Source: Clostridia bacterium BRH_c25
GTDB taxonomy: Bacteria > Bacillota_A > Clostridia > Lutisporales > Lutisporaceae
Direction: 5' to 3'
Length of the DNA stretch: 14,822 nucleotides
Assembly: GCA_001515955.1 (NCBI GenBank)
Contig: LOES01000010.1
Span: 1 to 14,822 of the forward strand
Under the pieces are notes generated by a model. That model did no database searches, was not told the DNA's origin, and was given only the letters and a program-made list of their open reading frames with translations. Below, piece by piece: positions 7,008-14,700 of the stretch. Position 1 is the stretch's first letter, and every line of letters begins with the position of its first letter. The position numbers were made by a program, and so were the translations under genes.

Positions 7008-7967
7008 ATGAAAGGCATAAAGAAAAAAGATAGTTGGACGGTTTCCAATATTCCCTCACAGAGAGGTCGTTTAATCATTGTTACAGGAGGTACAGGGGGA
7101 TTAGGCTATGAAACTGCTTTGGCTCTAGCTCGTGCAGGCGCAGAAGTTATTTTGGCAGGACGTAATAGAAGTAAAGGTGAGGCGGCACTCAAAAAAATTC
7201 GGTCAAGTGTTATTTCAGCAAACATTCGTTTTGAGGAGCTTGATCTTGCTGATCTCGCATCCGTTGAAGCTTTCGCAAAACGAATGCACAGTAAGTATCA
7301 AAGGCTGGATGTTCTTATAAATAATGCTGCAGTGATGCTGATTCCACACCGAAAAGTTACGAAGGATGGCTTCGAATTGCAATTTGGCACAAACTACCTT
7401 GGACATTTTGCGTTGACGGCTTATCTTACGCCACTTTTGCGAAAGGGACATAACCCACGTGTGGTCAATGTCTGTGCCATGGCTGCCCATACTGGTGTGA
7501 TTAATTTCGATGATTTGCAGTCAGAACACCACTATAAGCCCATGGAAGTATATAGGCAATCAAAGCTGTCAAACTTGGTTTTTTCACTTGAGCTTCATCG
7601 TCGTAGTGAAGCTGAGAAGTGGGGAGTTAAGAGCATTGCTGTTCATCCGGGTTTGTGTCAAACAGATTTAGCTGCCAATGGAATAGGGGCAAATAATATG
7701 CTCATAAAAGTTTATCGCCTGCTTGGACCAATTTTCTTTCAGTCTGCTGCACAAGGGGCTTTGCCAACACTTTTTGCGGCAACATCCCCAGAGGCTGTAA
7801 GCGGACAGTATTATGGACCAGATGGTTTTAATGGAATATGGGGGTTCCCCACATCTGCCAGAATATCACCTTGGGCAAAAGATGTGAATGCTGCGAAGCG
7901 ATTATGGAAAACCTCAAAACAATTGACGAATGTAGATTTTGACATGATAACGTCAATGCAGATTTAA
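7008..7967 (+). CDS. SDR-family oxidoreductase (retinol-dehydrogenase-like) lacking the catalytic Ser
   Basis: A 319-aa member of the SDR subgroup related to retinol dehydrogenases and WWOX-like proteins, normally NADP(H)-dependent and acting on carbonyl or alcohol groups. A short N-terminal extension precedes the Rossmann fold. TGGTGGLG is at residues 26-33, AGRN at 50-53 (Arg fits NADP preference), LDLADL at 78-83, NNAAV at 105-109, and YRQSK at 182-186 gives the catalytic Tyr and Lys. The motif usually reading VNVSS reads VNVCA (153-157). Ala157 sits 25 residues before Tyr182, where the catalytic Ser is expected by comparison with RDH12. Activity may be altered or lost. The HPG motif (213-215) is present. 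The ATG has AGGAAGGGA upstream. It is probably cotranscribed with the following gene, 59 bp downstream. Confidence 0.9.
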   Translation: MKGIKKKDSWTVSNIPSQRGRLIIVTGGTGGLGYETALALARAGAEVILAGRNRSKGEAALKKIRSSVISANIRFEELDLADLASVEAFAKRMHSKYQRLDVLINNAAVMLIPHRKVTKDGFELQFGTNYLGHFALTAYLTPLLRKGHNPRVVNVCAMAAHTGVINFDDLQSEHHYKPMEVYRQSKLSNLVFSLELHRRSEAEKWGVKSIAVHPGLCQTDLAANGIGANNMLIKVYRLLGPIFFQSAAQGALPTLFAATSPEAVSGQYYGPDGFNGIWGFPTSARISPWAKDVNAAKRLWKTSKQLTNVDFDMITSMQI

Positions 7968-8026
7968 GTTTCATATGTTGTAAAGCATTAATTCTAGCAA
8001 ATATTTTAGAATAGGAGAGAATAATC

Positions 8027-8431
8027 ATGAATTTAGAAGAAATGAAAGCAGTGATTCCAATTCACACAAATGGCTATTTTGCAACTGTCGACAGCGACAA
8101 AGCTGACATCAGAGGATGGCAGTTTCAATTGATTGAGGACGGCAAAATATATTTTTGCACATCCAACAAGAAAGCTGTCTACCGTCAGTTACAGAACAAT
8201 CCTAATTGTGCTTTTACCTGTAATGCAGGTGGCTATGCTTTTCGCATCAGAGGCAAAGCTATTATGGTAACTGATAAAGAAGTAACAGCGAAGATACACG
8301 CATCAATTGACGCGCAGGTTGCTGCCGTTTATCCCACACCGGACGCCAACGGATTTACCGTATTTTATCTGGAGCACGGAGAAGTGAAATACTCAAGTAA
8401 CTTCATAGCTTTTGACAGCTTTACCTTTTAA
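8027..8431 (+). CDS. Pyridoxamine 5'-phosphate oxidase-fold flavoprotein
   Basis: A 134-aa protein of the small split-barrel flavin-binding family, cytoplasmic with no signal peptide. The typical N-terminal strand pair is seen in GYFATVDSDKADIRGWQFQLIEDGKIYFCTSNKKAVYRQL (about residues 17-56), followed by NCAFTCN and the RIRGKAIMV strand (74-82). Proteins of this sort bind FMN, F420 or haem and are often annotated only as PPOX-class; most are not the true PdxH enzyme. The start ATG has AGGAGA nine bases upstream. It lies 59 bp after the SDR and on the same strand, so the pair probably form one redox operon. The substrate is unknown. Confidence 0.85.
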   Translation: MNLEEMKAVIPIHTNGYFATVDSDKADIRGWQFQLIEDGKIYFCTSNKKAVYRQLQNNPNCAFTCNAGGYAFRIRGKAIMVTDKEVTAKIHASIDAQVAAVYPTPDANGFTVFYLEHGEVKYSSNFIAFDSFTF

Positions 8432-8679
8432 AAGGGAAAATACACCAAAAAGAAGACGAAGGTTAAGAAGGTCACTATTCCTATAACTTCATTGTCTCGA
8501 CTCGCTCCACGACAATATTTCTGAACTTAACTAGTTTTTGGAACATACTCACCCTTTTATGGATAATCATGCAGGTCTATTACTCCGAAGAAGCCATGGT
8601 GTTGATACTGGAAAACATAAAATAAAGGTTGCGTTTTACCTGTATATACGGGCACTATAATAGAGAAATTTGAGTATGA
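8432..8679. other. Intergenic stretch with no supportable gene
   Basis: I see no convincing gene. A 33-codon frame (8559-8660, starting MDNHAGLLLRRSHGV) is open but has no clear ribosome binding site and resembles nothing I recognise. ATTGTC and GACAAT at about 8491-8516 form a short dyad. A TATAAT at 8656-8661 has only poor -35 candidates (TTTACC with a 15-bp spacer). Confidence 0.4.
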
Positions 8680-8722
8680 CTGCCAATATGGGAGAAAATC
8701 TCTCTGGTTGGCAGATTTTTTT
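8680..8722 (+). terminator. Rho-independent terminator
   Basis: CTGCCAA pairs with TTGGCAG, an inner GAGA/TCTC stem extends the hairpin, and the second arm is followed by ATTTTTTT. It is oriented for plus-strand transcripts and would end the SDR-PPOX operon about 250 bp after its last gene. Confidence 0.8.
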
Positions 8723-8723
8723 G

Positions 8724-8781
8724 TTATATTTGACTTTTATGCACACTATATTTTTATTATAAGCATAAAAGTCAAATATAA
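8724..8781. repeat. Long hairpin: perfect 19-bp inverted repeat
   Basis: The arm TTATATTTGACTTTTATGC (8724-8742) and its exact complement (8763-8781) flank a 20-bp AT-rich loop. It sits immediately after the terminator and before the RAYT relic. It is not followed by a T run, so it is not an obvious terminator; it may be a relic of a small non-autonomous element. Confidence 0.85.
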
Positions 8782-8788
8782 TAAAATG

Positions 8789-8815
8789 GGAACCTTAGGA
8801 ACCTTAGGAACCTTA
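8789..8815 (+). repeat. Three tandem copies of GGAACCTTA
   Basis: Exact 9-bp unit repeated three times, running directly into the GGTGCCAGGTGC palindrome-like box. It is too short and lacks spacers, so it is not a CRISPR. Confidence 0.9.
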
Positions 8816-8816
8816 G

Positions 8817-8827
8817 GTGCCAGGTGC
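8817..8827 (+). repeat. REP-like box upstream of RAYT relic 1
   Basis: GTGCCAGGTGC is a variant of the GTGCCAGGCAC palindrome found at 9651, 10319 and 11128. The following bases (..GTTATTAAGTTATTGA) resemble those after the box at 10319 (..GTTAGCTGGTTATTGA), so the two RAYT modules share their upstream end. Confidence 0.65.
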
Positions 8828-8903
8828 AAAAGTTATTAAGTTATTGATATGAATTAGCCCTTCTGATAGCATATAAGTAAGAATGTTATCAGGAGGTTTT
8901 TTT

Positions 8904-9635
8904 ATTGCTAGAGCATGGAGAGAAGAATACAAAGGGGGGATATATCATGTAATAGCCAAGGGGAATAACAAGGAATACATATTTAAGGAAAGTGTTGACA
9001 AGGGCTACTTTATTAAGCAGCTAAAAGAATACAGCAAGATCATGGGATATACAGTATATGGATATGTGCTGATGGGCAATCATTATCATTTGATCATTCA
9101 AACAAAGGATAAAAAGCTTCAGGAGATCATGCATCAGATAAACAATAAGTACAGTAAGTATTTTAACGGCAAATATAATAGAGTGGGGCACGTATTTCAA
9201 GGCAGATACAAGGCAGTACTGGTGCAGGATGAGAGATATATATTAAAACTGTTAAGATATATTCATCAAAATCCGGTAAGAGCAGGCATGTGTAACAGGG
9301 TATCGGAATATAAGTGGAGCAGCGATATTTTTTATAGAAAGTATATTAACAGTTTTGTTGATATACTTGTTATATTGGAAATACTGGACAAGAACGAAAC
9401 ACAGGCGGTAAAAAAATATATGGAGTTTATGGCAGTGGAAGAGCAGGATAATTATAGCAAACCAAATGCAATAGGAGAAGAAGCATATTGTATAATGTGT
9501 GAAAGCAGAAAACGGGTAAAGCAAAGGAAGGGTTTGGATGAGATACTGATTGAAACAGGAGTATCACTGGATGACTATCAAAAAATAAAATCGGCTTCAA
9601 GAAAAAGAGCGCTGACAGAATACAAGCTTAAATAA
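8904..9635 (+). pseudogene. REP-associated tyrosine transposase (RAYT, IS200-like Y1 fold), decayed copy 1
   Basis: The protein aligns with the second RAYT in this window and has the HUH nuclease motif MGNHYHLII, a tyrosine-bearing INNKYSKYFN helix and the VGHVFQGRYKAVLVQDE stretch typical of the family. Two defects are visible. The start homologous to ATG 10414 of copy 2 is ATT here (8904), placed seven bases after AGGAGG; the only in-frame ATG (8883) lies upstream of that site. The C-terminus stops after YKLK, whereas copy 2 continues about 37 more residues. The nuclease core itself is complete, so weak residual activity cannot be excluded. A GTGCCAGGCAC box follows 15 bp after the stop. 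Confidence 0.8.
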
Positions 9636-9650
9636 GTACCGATCCCGATC

Positions 9651-9661
9651 GTGCCAGGCAC
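9651..9661. repeat. REP-like palindrome after RAYT relic 1
   Basis: GTGCCAGGCAC, an 11-bp odd palindrome, lies 15 bp after the RAYT stop. It is the typical recognition-type sequence associated with Firmicute RAYTs. Confidence 0.75.
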
Positions 9662-9793
9662 CGTAAAGTACCTGTCCCTGCAGGGTGTATCACATTATGT
9701 TGATTATTAGTATTATATATTGGAATGAAAATCTATAGATTTCAATTGTTCGTAATAGAAATCAGTGTTAATAATCATGAGAGGAGGGAGACT

Positions 9794-10318
9794 ATGATAT
9801 ATTATAGAAGGTTTGCAGACATGGTTGGAACTTCAACAAATCCGGCAAGAACGATTAGGGCTGCAAAAGACAGTGATTATAGAAGGCTTGCAGACATGGT
9901 TGGAACTTCAACAGTAATTATGTTTGGGCTTATGTATTTAAATACTTACGAGGAAGATCATTTATACTTTAGCGAGAATCGAGTGTATATGGCCCTTATA
10001 ATGGGAGCAGCAATGGCTATGATTATGCTTTCCAACATGCAGGATATGTACACTGACATAAGAATGAATTCCAACATTTTCTTGTTTAGTGCCGTTGTAT
10101 TTGCACTTGCCCTTTGGCTCTTACGCAGCCAAGCGCTCATCGATGATGTTTCCTGGATGAAATCAATGATACCACATCATTCAATTGCCATTCTTACCAG
10201 TGAGCGTGCTAATCTAACAGACCCACGTACTCAGGACCTTGCAAATAGGATTATAGAATCTCAGCGCGAGGAAATTGAAGAGATGAAGGTACTGATTGAG
10301 GATATTGAAATGTCTTAA
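9794..10318 (+). CDS. DUF305 membrane protein with duplicated N-terminus
   Basis: A 174-aa protein from ATG 9794, chosen because AGGAGGG lies five bases upstream; an in-frame ATG at 9725 has no such site. The predicted layout is three hydrophobic segments (about residues 36-52, 63-80, 94-111) followed by a DUF305 region (121-172) with the WMKSMIPHHSIAI motif (His128, His129), whose His and Met residues suggest metal binding. The family is often found near copper-handling genes, and a multicopper oxidase lies 1.4 kb downstream on the other strand; a shared role is only a guess. Residues 4-15 (YRRFADMVGTST) recur as 29-40 (YRRLADMVGTST) owing to a 75-bp in-frame duplication. The stop codon abuts a REP-like palindrome. 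The gene sits between two RAYT relics. Confidence 0.85.
   Translation: MIYYRRFADMVGTSTNPARTIRAAKDSDYRRLADMVGTSTVIMFGLMYLNTYEEDHLYFSENRVYMALIMGAAMAMIMLSNMQDMYTDIRMNSNIFLFSAVVFALALWLLRSQALIDDVSWMKSMIPHHSIAILTSERANLTDPRTQDLANRIIESQREEIEEMKVLIEDIEMS
9801..9913 (+). repeat. In-gene direct repeat, 38 bp with 75-bp period
   Basis: 9801-9838 and 9876-9913 differ at one position (GGTTTG versus GGCTTG). The period of 75 bp equals 25 codons, so the frame is kept. The second copy joins the membrane segment as expected for the family, which suggests that the first copy and the 37-bp spacer are the added material. Confidence 0.92.
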
Positions 10319-10348
10319 GTGCCAGGCACGACTGTTAGCTGGTTATTG
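10319..10348 (+). repeat. Left inverted repeat of RAYT module 2 (includes REP-like palindrome)
   Basis: It begins GTGCCAGGCACGACTGTTAG directly at the DUF305 stop. It matches the reverse complement of 11109-11138 at 27 of 30 positions, so the second RAYT lies within a defined pair of ends. Confidence 0.85.
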
Positions 10349-10413
10349 AGAAGGATAAGGTCTTCTGATAAAATGGAAATAATATGTAAAATATAATCAG
10401 GAGGCTTTTTCTT

Positions 10414-11114
10414 ATGGGAAGACCATGGAGGGAAGAATATCATGGTGGTATTTATCATGTCATTGCCAGAGGTAATAATAAAGAGTACATTTGATTATGC
10501 ATCAGATAAACAACAATTACAGCAAATATTTTAATGGCAAGTATAAGCGGGTAGGCCATGTTTTTCAAGGACGGTATAAGGCTATTTTGGTACAAGATGA
10601 GCGGTATCTCAAAGGTTTGCTAAGGTATGTTTATCAGAACCCGGTACAAGCCCGTCTTTGTAAAGAAGTTGGTGAATATAAGTGGAGTAGTGATGTTTTT
10701 TACCGAAAAGGCATAAAAGGCTTTGTTGATGTAGATATTGTACTGAATATGTTAGATATGGACAGAGCCGAAGCAGTCAAGCAATATATTGGTTTTATGA
10801 GAGAAAAAGAAGAACAGGATTTTGAAAAACTGAAAGTGATAGGGGATGACGCCTATCAGGTCATGTGCAAGAGCAGAAATAAGATAAATGAGAGAAAACC
10901 GCTGGATAGTATTTTGAGGGAAACTGGCATCAGTGAAGAAGATTACCAGTTAATCAAGAGAGGTTCAAGAAAAAGGGGGTTAACAGTCTACAAGCTGGCT
11001 TATGCAAGGGCTGCCCTGATATTGAAATATACTTTTAAGGAGATTGGACGGAACATTAATGCGGCTGAAAGCTCTGTTAAAGACTTGGTGTACAAATATG
11101 ATGACAGGCAATAA
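10414..11114 (+). pseudogene. REP-associated tyrosine transposase (RAYT), decayed copy 2 with internal deletion
   Basis: The start ATG 10414 follows AGGAGG and encodes MGRPWREEYHGGIYHVIARG, the normal RAYT N-terminus. After NNKEYI the frame hits TGA (10492-10494). Homology resumes at once in another frame as IMHQINNNYSKYFNGKYKRVGHVFQGRYK and then runs to a full C-terminus ending YKYDDRQ. Comparison with copy 1 shows that about 48 codons, including the HUH motif, are missing. This copy is therefore dead, but it keeps the C-terminal region that copy 1 has lost. Its stop codon lies inside the right inverted repeat of the module. Confidence 0.85.
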
Positions 11115-11138
11115 CCGACTAACCGTCGTGCCTGGCAC
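11109..11138 (-). repeat. Right inverted repeat of RAYT module 2
   Basis: Partner of 10319-10348, ending with GTGCCTGGCAC at 11128-11138. It overlaps the last codons of the RAYT relic. Confidence 0.85.
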
Positions 11139-11595
11139 TCATTTTTATCTACTCAAGGCATACAGAATGTTGCGTGAAGATTGAGCGGCTGAAAGGTTGA
11201 TGAATAGAGGGTTATGGGCAATTTAAACTTTTGTAATTGTAAGGAGACCCTTGAGGATATAAAAAAGATGACATAGAGATCAAATACATTTTTAAGGTGT
11301 TAATGCTACTCTAAAGTTGCGATTCCCATCAATATATTACGACATTTAGATAAAGATAAGTTAGTGTTTCTGGAACGTTAAAAGGGGGCTAACAGAAGCC
11401 GAAAAGAACTGATTGCGGGAAAAGGAACGGGTAACAGCTCTATAAAAAAAGAATTTCTTCTTCTGTGTTTTGGCTTCAAAGCAAAAAAAATATATGCAAT
11501 AATTTAGAATGACAGATACGGTAGAGAACTTCACGAGCAAAAGACAGCTTAAGATGATCATATGCTGTTAGGTTTATTAAAGTGCGCTTAAAATC
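11139..11595. other. Intergenic stretch with no supportable gene
   Basis: Frames in this stretch are broken by frequent stops and none resembles a family I recognise. Short open pieces such as NCKETLEDIKKMT near 11240 could be scraps of a lost gene. No tRNA, repeat array or clear promoter was seen. Confidence 0.4.
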
Positions 11596-11646
11596 AAAAA
11601 GGCTGTCAAAAGTTATAGTGATAAGCAGCTTTTCTCAGCCTTTTTT
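11596..11646. terminator. Bidirectional rho-independent terminator
   Basis: AAAAAGGCTG pairs with CAGCCTTTTT around a 30-base loop, giving a T run on both strands. It lies about 110 bp beyond the multicopper oxidase stop and probably ends that minus-strand transcript. Confidence 0.7.
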
Positions 11647-11755
11647 AGTTATAGGATAGAAAGAGAGTATCACTAACTCTTAAAAAGTAGTTTTGTGACA
11701 CCCCCTTCTTATTGCTTAGCAAATCATCAAGGCAGATGACTTGAAAATTAGGTAG

Positions 11756-14700
11756 TTATAGGTTCACGTTTGCTGTGTTCGAGTAAGCTGACAACCCCGC
11801 CTCATTTACGGCCGCTACCCTATAGTTATAGCTATTGCCAAGCGTGACAGTACTATCAGTGTAGCTCACATTACCTGTTAATAATCTTGGTCCAACTGTA
11901 GCAAGTGTGAAATAGGCTCCGCCATTATCAGACCTTTCGATTACAAAACCTGTCTCGTTATTGGCATTGTCTCTCCAAGTCAGACGAACCCGCGGCGCAA
12001 CTAGCTGTGCTGCAGTTAAATTGGTTGGAGCCGCTGGCGGCAGAACTTGATTTTGACCTACCTTCACTAAGTTTGAAGGATCGGACTCGACTGTTATAGT
12101 TGGGAAGCCGGGAGTGGCAGTATCACCCACGGTGCTGGATGCAGTTACCCGGTAGTAATAAATGTTGTTTGTAAACCCGATTGGGTCGGTATACGAAGTT
12201 GAACCGGACGGCAGCTTCACAAGGGAAGTCCAGGGACCAGCAGCATTTACTGCTCTGTATACAGTAAAGCCGGTTTCATTTATTGAATTGTCCATCCAGG
12301 TCAATACTACACGTTTATAGAATAAGAAACTGACAACATTGGCAACCAGGTTGGAAGGTGCTTTCGGCGGAACGGCAAATGCCATTGAGTGCATCATATC
12401 CATCTCTTCGTGAGCGAGAATATGACAGTGATACACATACTCCCAACCGTAGTTTACATAATGGTTAGTAACCTGGCTGACCGGTTCTCCCAACGGGTCA
12501 AACCATTCCCCGGCTGGTGGCGGCGGTGGTAGAGCAGCACCCTCGGGCATTGTCGGATCGATAAGACGGACACTGTTCGGCACCTCGAAGGGCACCTGTG
12601 AATGTGTAGGAATATTTGGCCTCAACGCTATGATAGTATGCTCGAGTGGGTTTACCCTAAAGGTTTCCTTCCAGCCCAGTTCATTGGGATCAGGAGGTAT
12701 CATGGCACCGTCCCAGGCAACACGGTTGATGAGCTGCGCGGAAAACAGGTGGGTGTGAATGGTATGGGTATCCACACCGTTGTGAGTAATTTTCCAAATC
12801 TGAGTTCCGTCCTTAAGAGAGCCGATGGGAGTCGTATGAAGATTCGCTGTGCCTCTGACAATCTCAACAGGCGGACTAGCATAGGGATAGACTACAAATT
12901 GGGCGTTGCTAGAACTGGAAACTGGGAATTCAAGCCCAAGCATTCCGCTCATCCGCCCATACCCTGTGTCGTAAACTTCACCCATTTCATCCTGTAAAGC
13001 TTTAGGCTCTATCTTTAGCGCAACAGAGGGCTGAAGGGCTCCATTTGCGTCTATAGGCTGAAAGGTCTTGGAGAACTCATGAAGTTGCACGTAAGCACTA
13101 GCAGCATCTGCAGGAAAATTCGTAACGTAGTAGGCGGAGTTGTAAGCAGCCTGGGGGATAATTATCGGATCCTGGGATGCTTCAAATACTCCTTTTTTCG
13201 TACTTGTCTTAGCAAACACTGATTCTAACTTAGTTATGTCATATGCCGGGGCGGGAGTGGAAGCGGCTACTCTTATCTGCATTATTGTGCGGATGTTGGG
13301 CCCATAGCCGGGTTGCGTGGTCGGCGCACCACCCTCATCAGTCAGATCAGGATTACCCGTGTAGTAGTCGTAGCGCGGATCGGCAGCTGGAAATGCTGCG
13401 GGAGCATCGTTGTAAAGTATGATAGTCTTACCGGCATACTGGGAAAAGTCAACGATGACATCTGACCGCTCTGCGGTTCCCAGCAGCAGCGAGTGCTGAT
13501 CGACATTGCCGGCATTAAAGGTAGTAGCATTCAGGTTCCAGGTAATCGGCTGGCTGGGTATTACCACAGGTGCAGGCAGGAAACTGCTTTCAGTACCGAT
13601 TTGAATCCAGTCCGGCCCCTTTAAGGCAGGATCAGGTACGCCGCTCGGCCAGTCTGCAGGGATACCGGGCGTTCCGCAAGCAGATACCATCTTGACTTCT
13701 GTAGCATATCCTGTATCAGGTGAAATATAACTATCGGGATCAGCTACATACATCTGCAGGTTAAAGAAGCGGTCGTCGGCAGCGTTCAGTATGCGGAACC
13801 GGTATGCCTTTGGATCCACTACCAGGTAGGGATAGGCAGTGCCGTTTACAATAGGGGTATCCATAAAAGCCTCGCCCGGCATTGAGGGGAAAGGCATAGC
13901 GGGCATCATTGGAGGCCGTTCATCCGGATTCTGAGGGTCGTAGTAAGGATTGGAAATCGGACCGTGTTGTATATCTGTTGTAGGCGGCCAGAACCATGGG
14001 CCATACATCCAGCGGCCAAACGGGTTTACTCCGTCGGGAGCCCAGGGGTTCTGGGCAGGGCTATAGACATGAGGATACCAAAGGTCGCCTGTATATGGTG
14101 TGCCAGGTGTTGTTCCCCATGCCCAAGTAGGGTCGGTGCTTAGAATGGTGTTGGCATCAACAAAAGTTTTGTCTTGGATAACAAGGGGAATGCCAAGCCC
14201 GGGAAGGATTTTTTCCAGTCCGGGATTTACTCCGGTTTCGTTGGTGCCGTTGATAAGATCTTGTTCCACCCGGTCTGTCAGCAGATAAGCTGCGGCTTCT
14301 CCGACATAAACGTTAAGACGGGTGATGCCGTATGTGTGGTCATGGTAAAACATTAACCTTGCACTCTGTGCATTAGTATAGTACAGGGTCATTACTCCAT
14401 CCCGGGGGTTGTCTACCTCATCCATATCAGGAACATTAACTACACTGACACCCTGGGGATAAGGAGTATCTTCTCCTGCGGGGGTAATCCACTGATGAGG
14501 CGTCCCATCACTTATCCACACGGAATTATTGCCATGGAGGTGGATGGTTGACCGGTTTTGCATATAATTCATAGGCATTGCATCATGCCCCATTGGTCCG
14601 TGTCCTGCGCCCATAACGGTTGTATCCACGGGAATGAAGAGGTCGCCTCCGGCTCTGGTAGGAAGAAGATTGTAGAACTTGATACGAACCGGTATATCAC

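Noticed and set aside
8559..8660. Small protein gene starting MDNHAGLLLRRSHGV
   Set aside because: No clear ribosome binding site, only 33 codons, and no recognisable similarity; noted only within the intergenic description.
8629..8722. Small RNA between a TATAAT box and the terminator
   Set aside because: The -35 region is poor (spacer 15 or 21 bp), and the hairpin is adequately explained as the terminator of the upstream operon.
8789..8815. Start of a CRISPR array
   Set aside because: Only three 9-bp tandem units without spacers, and no cas genes in the window.
12602..12997. Plus-strand open frames opposite the multicopper oxidase
   Set aside because: They are antisense shadows of a gene with clear copper-ligand motifs on the minus strand, with no motif or ribosome binding site of their own.
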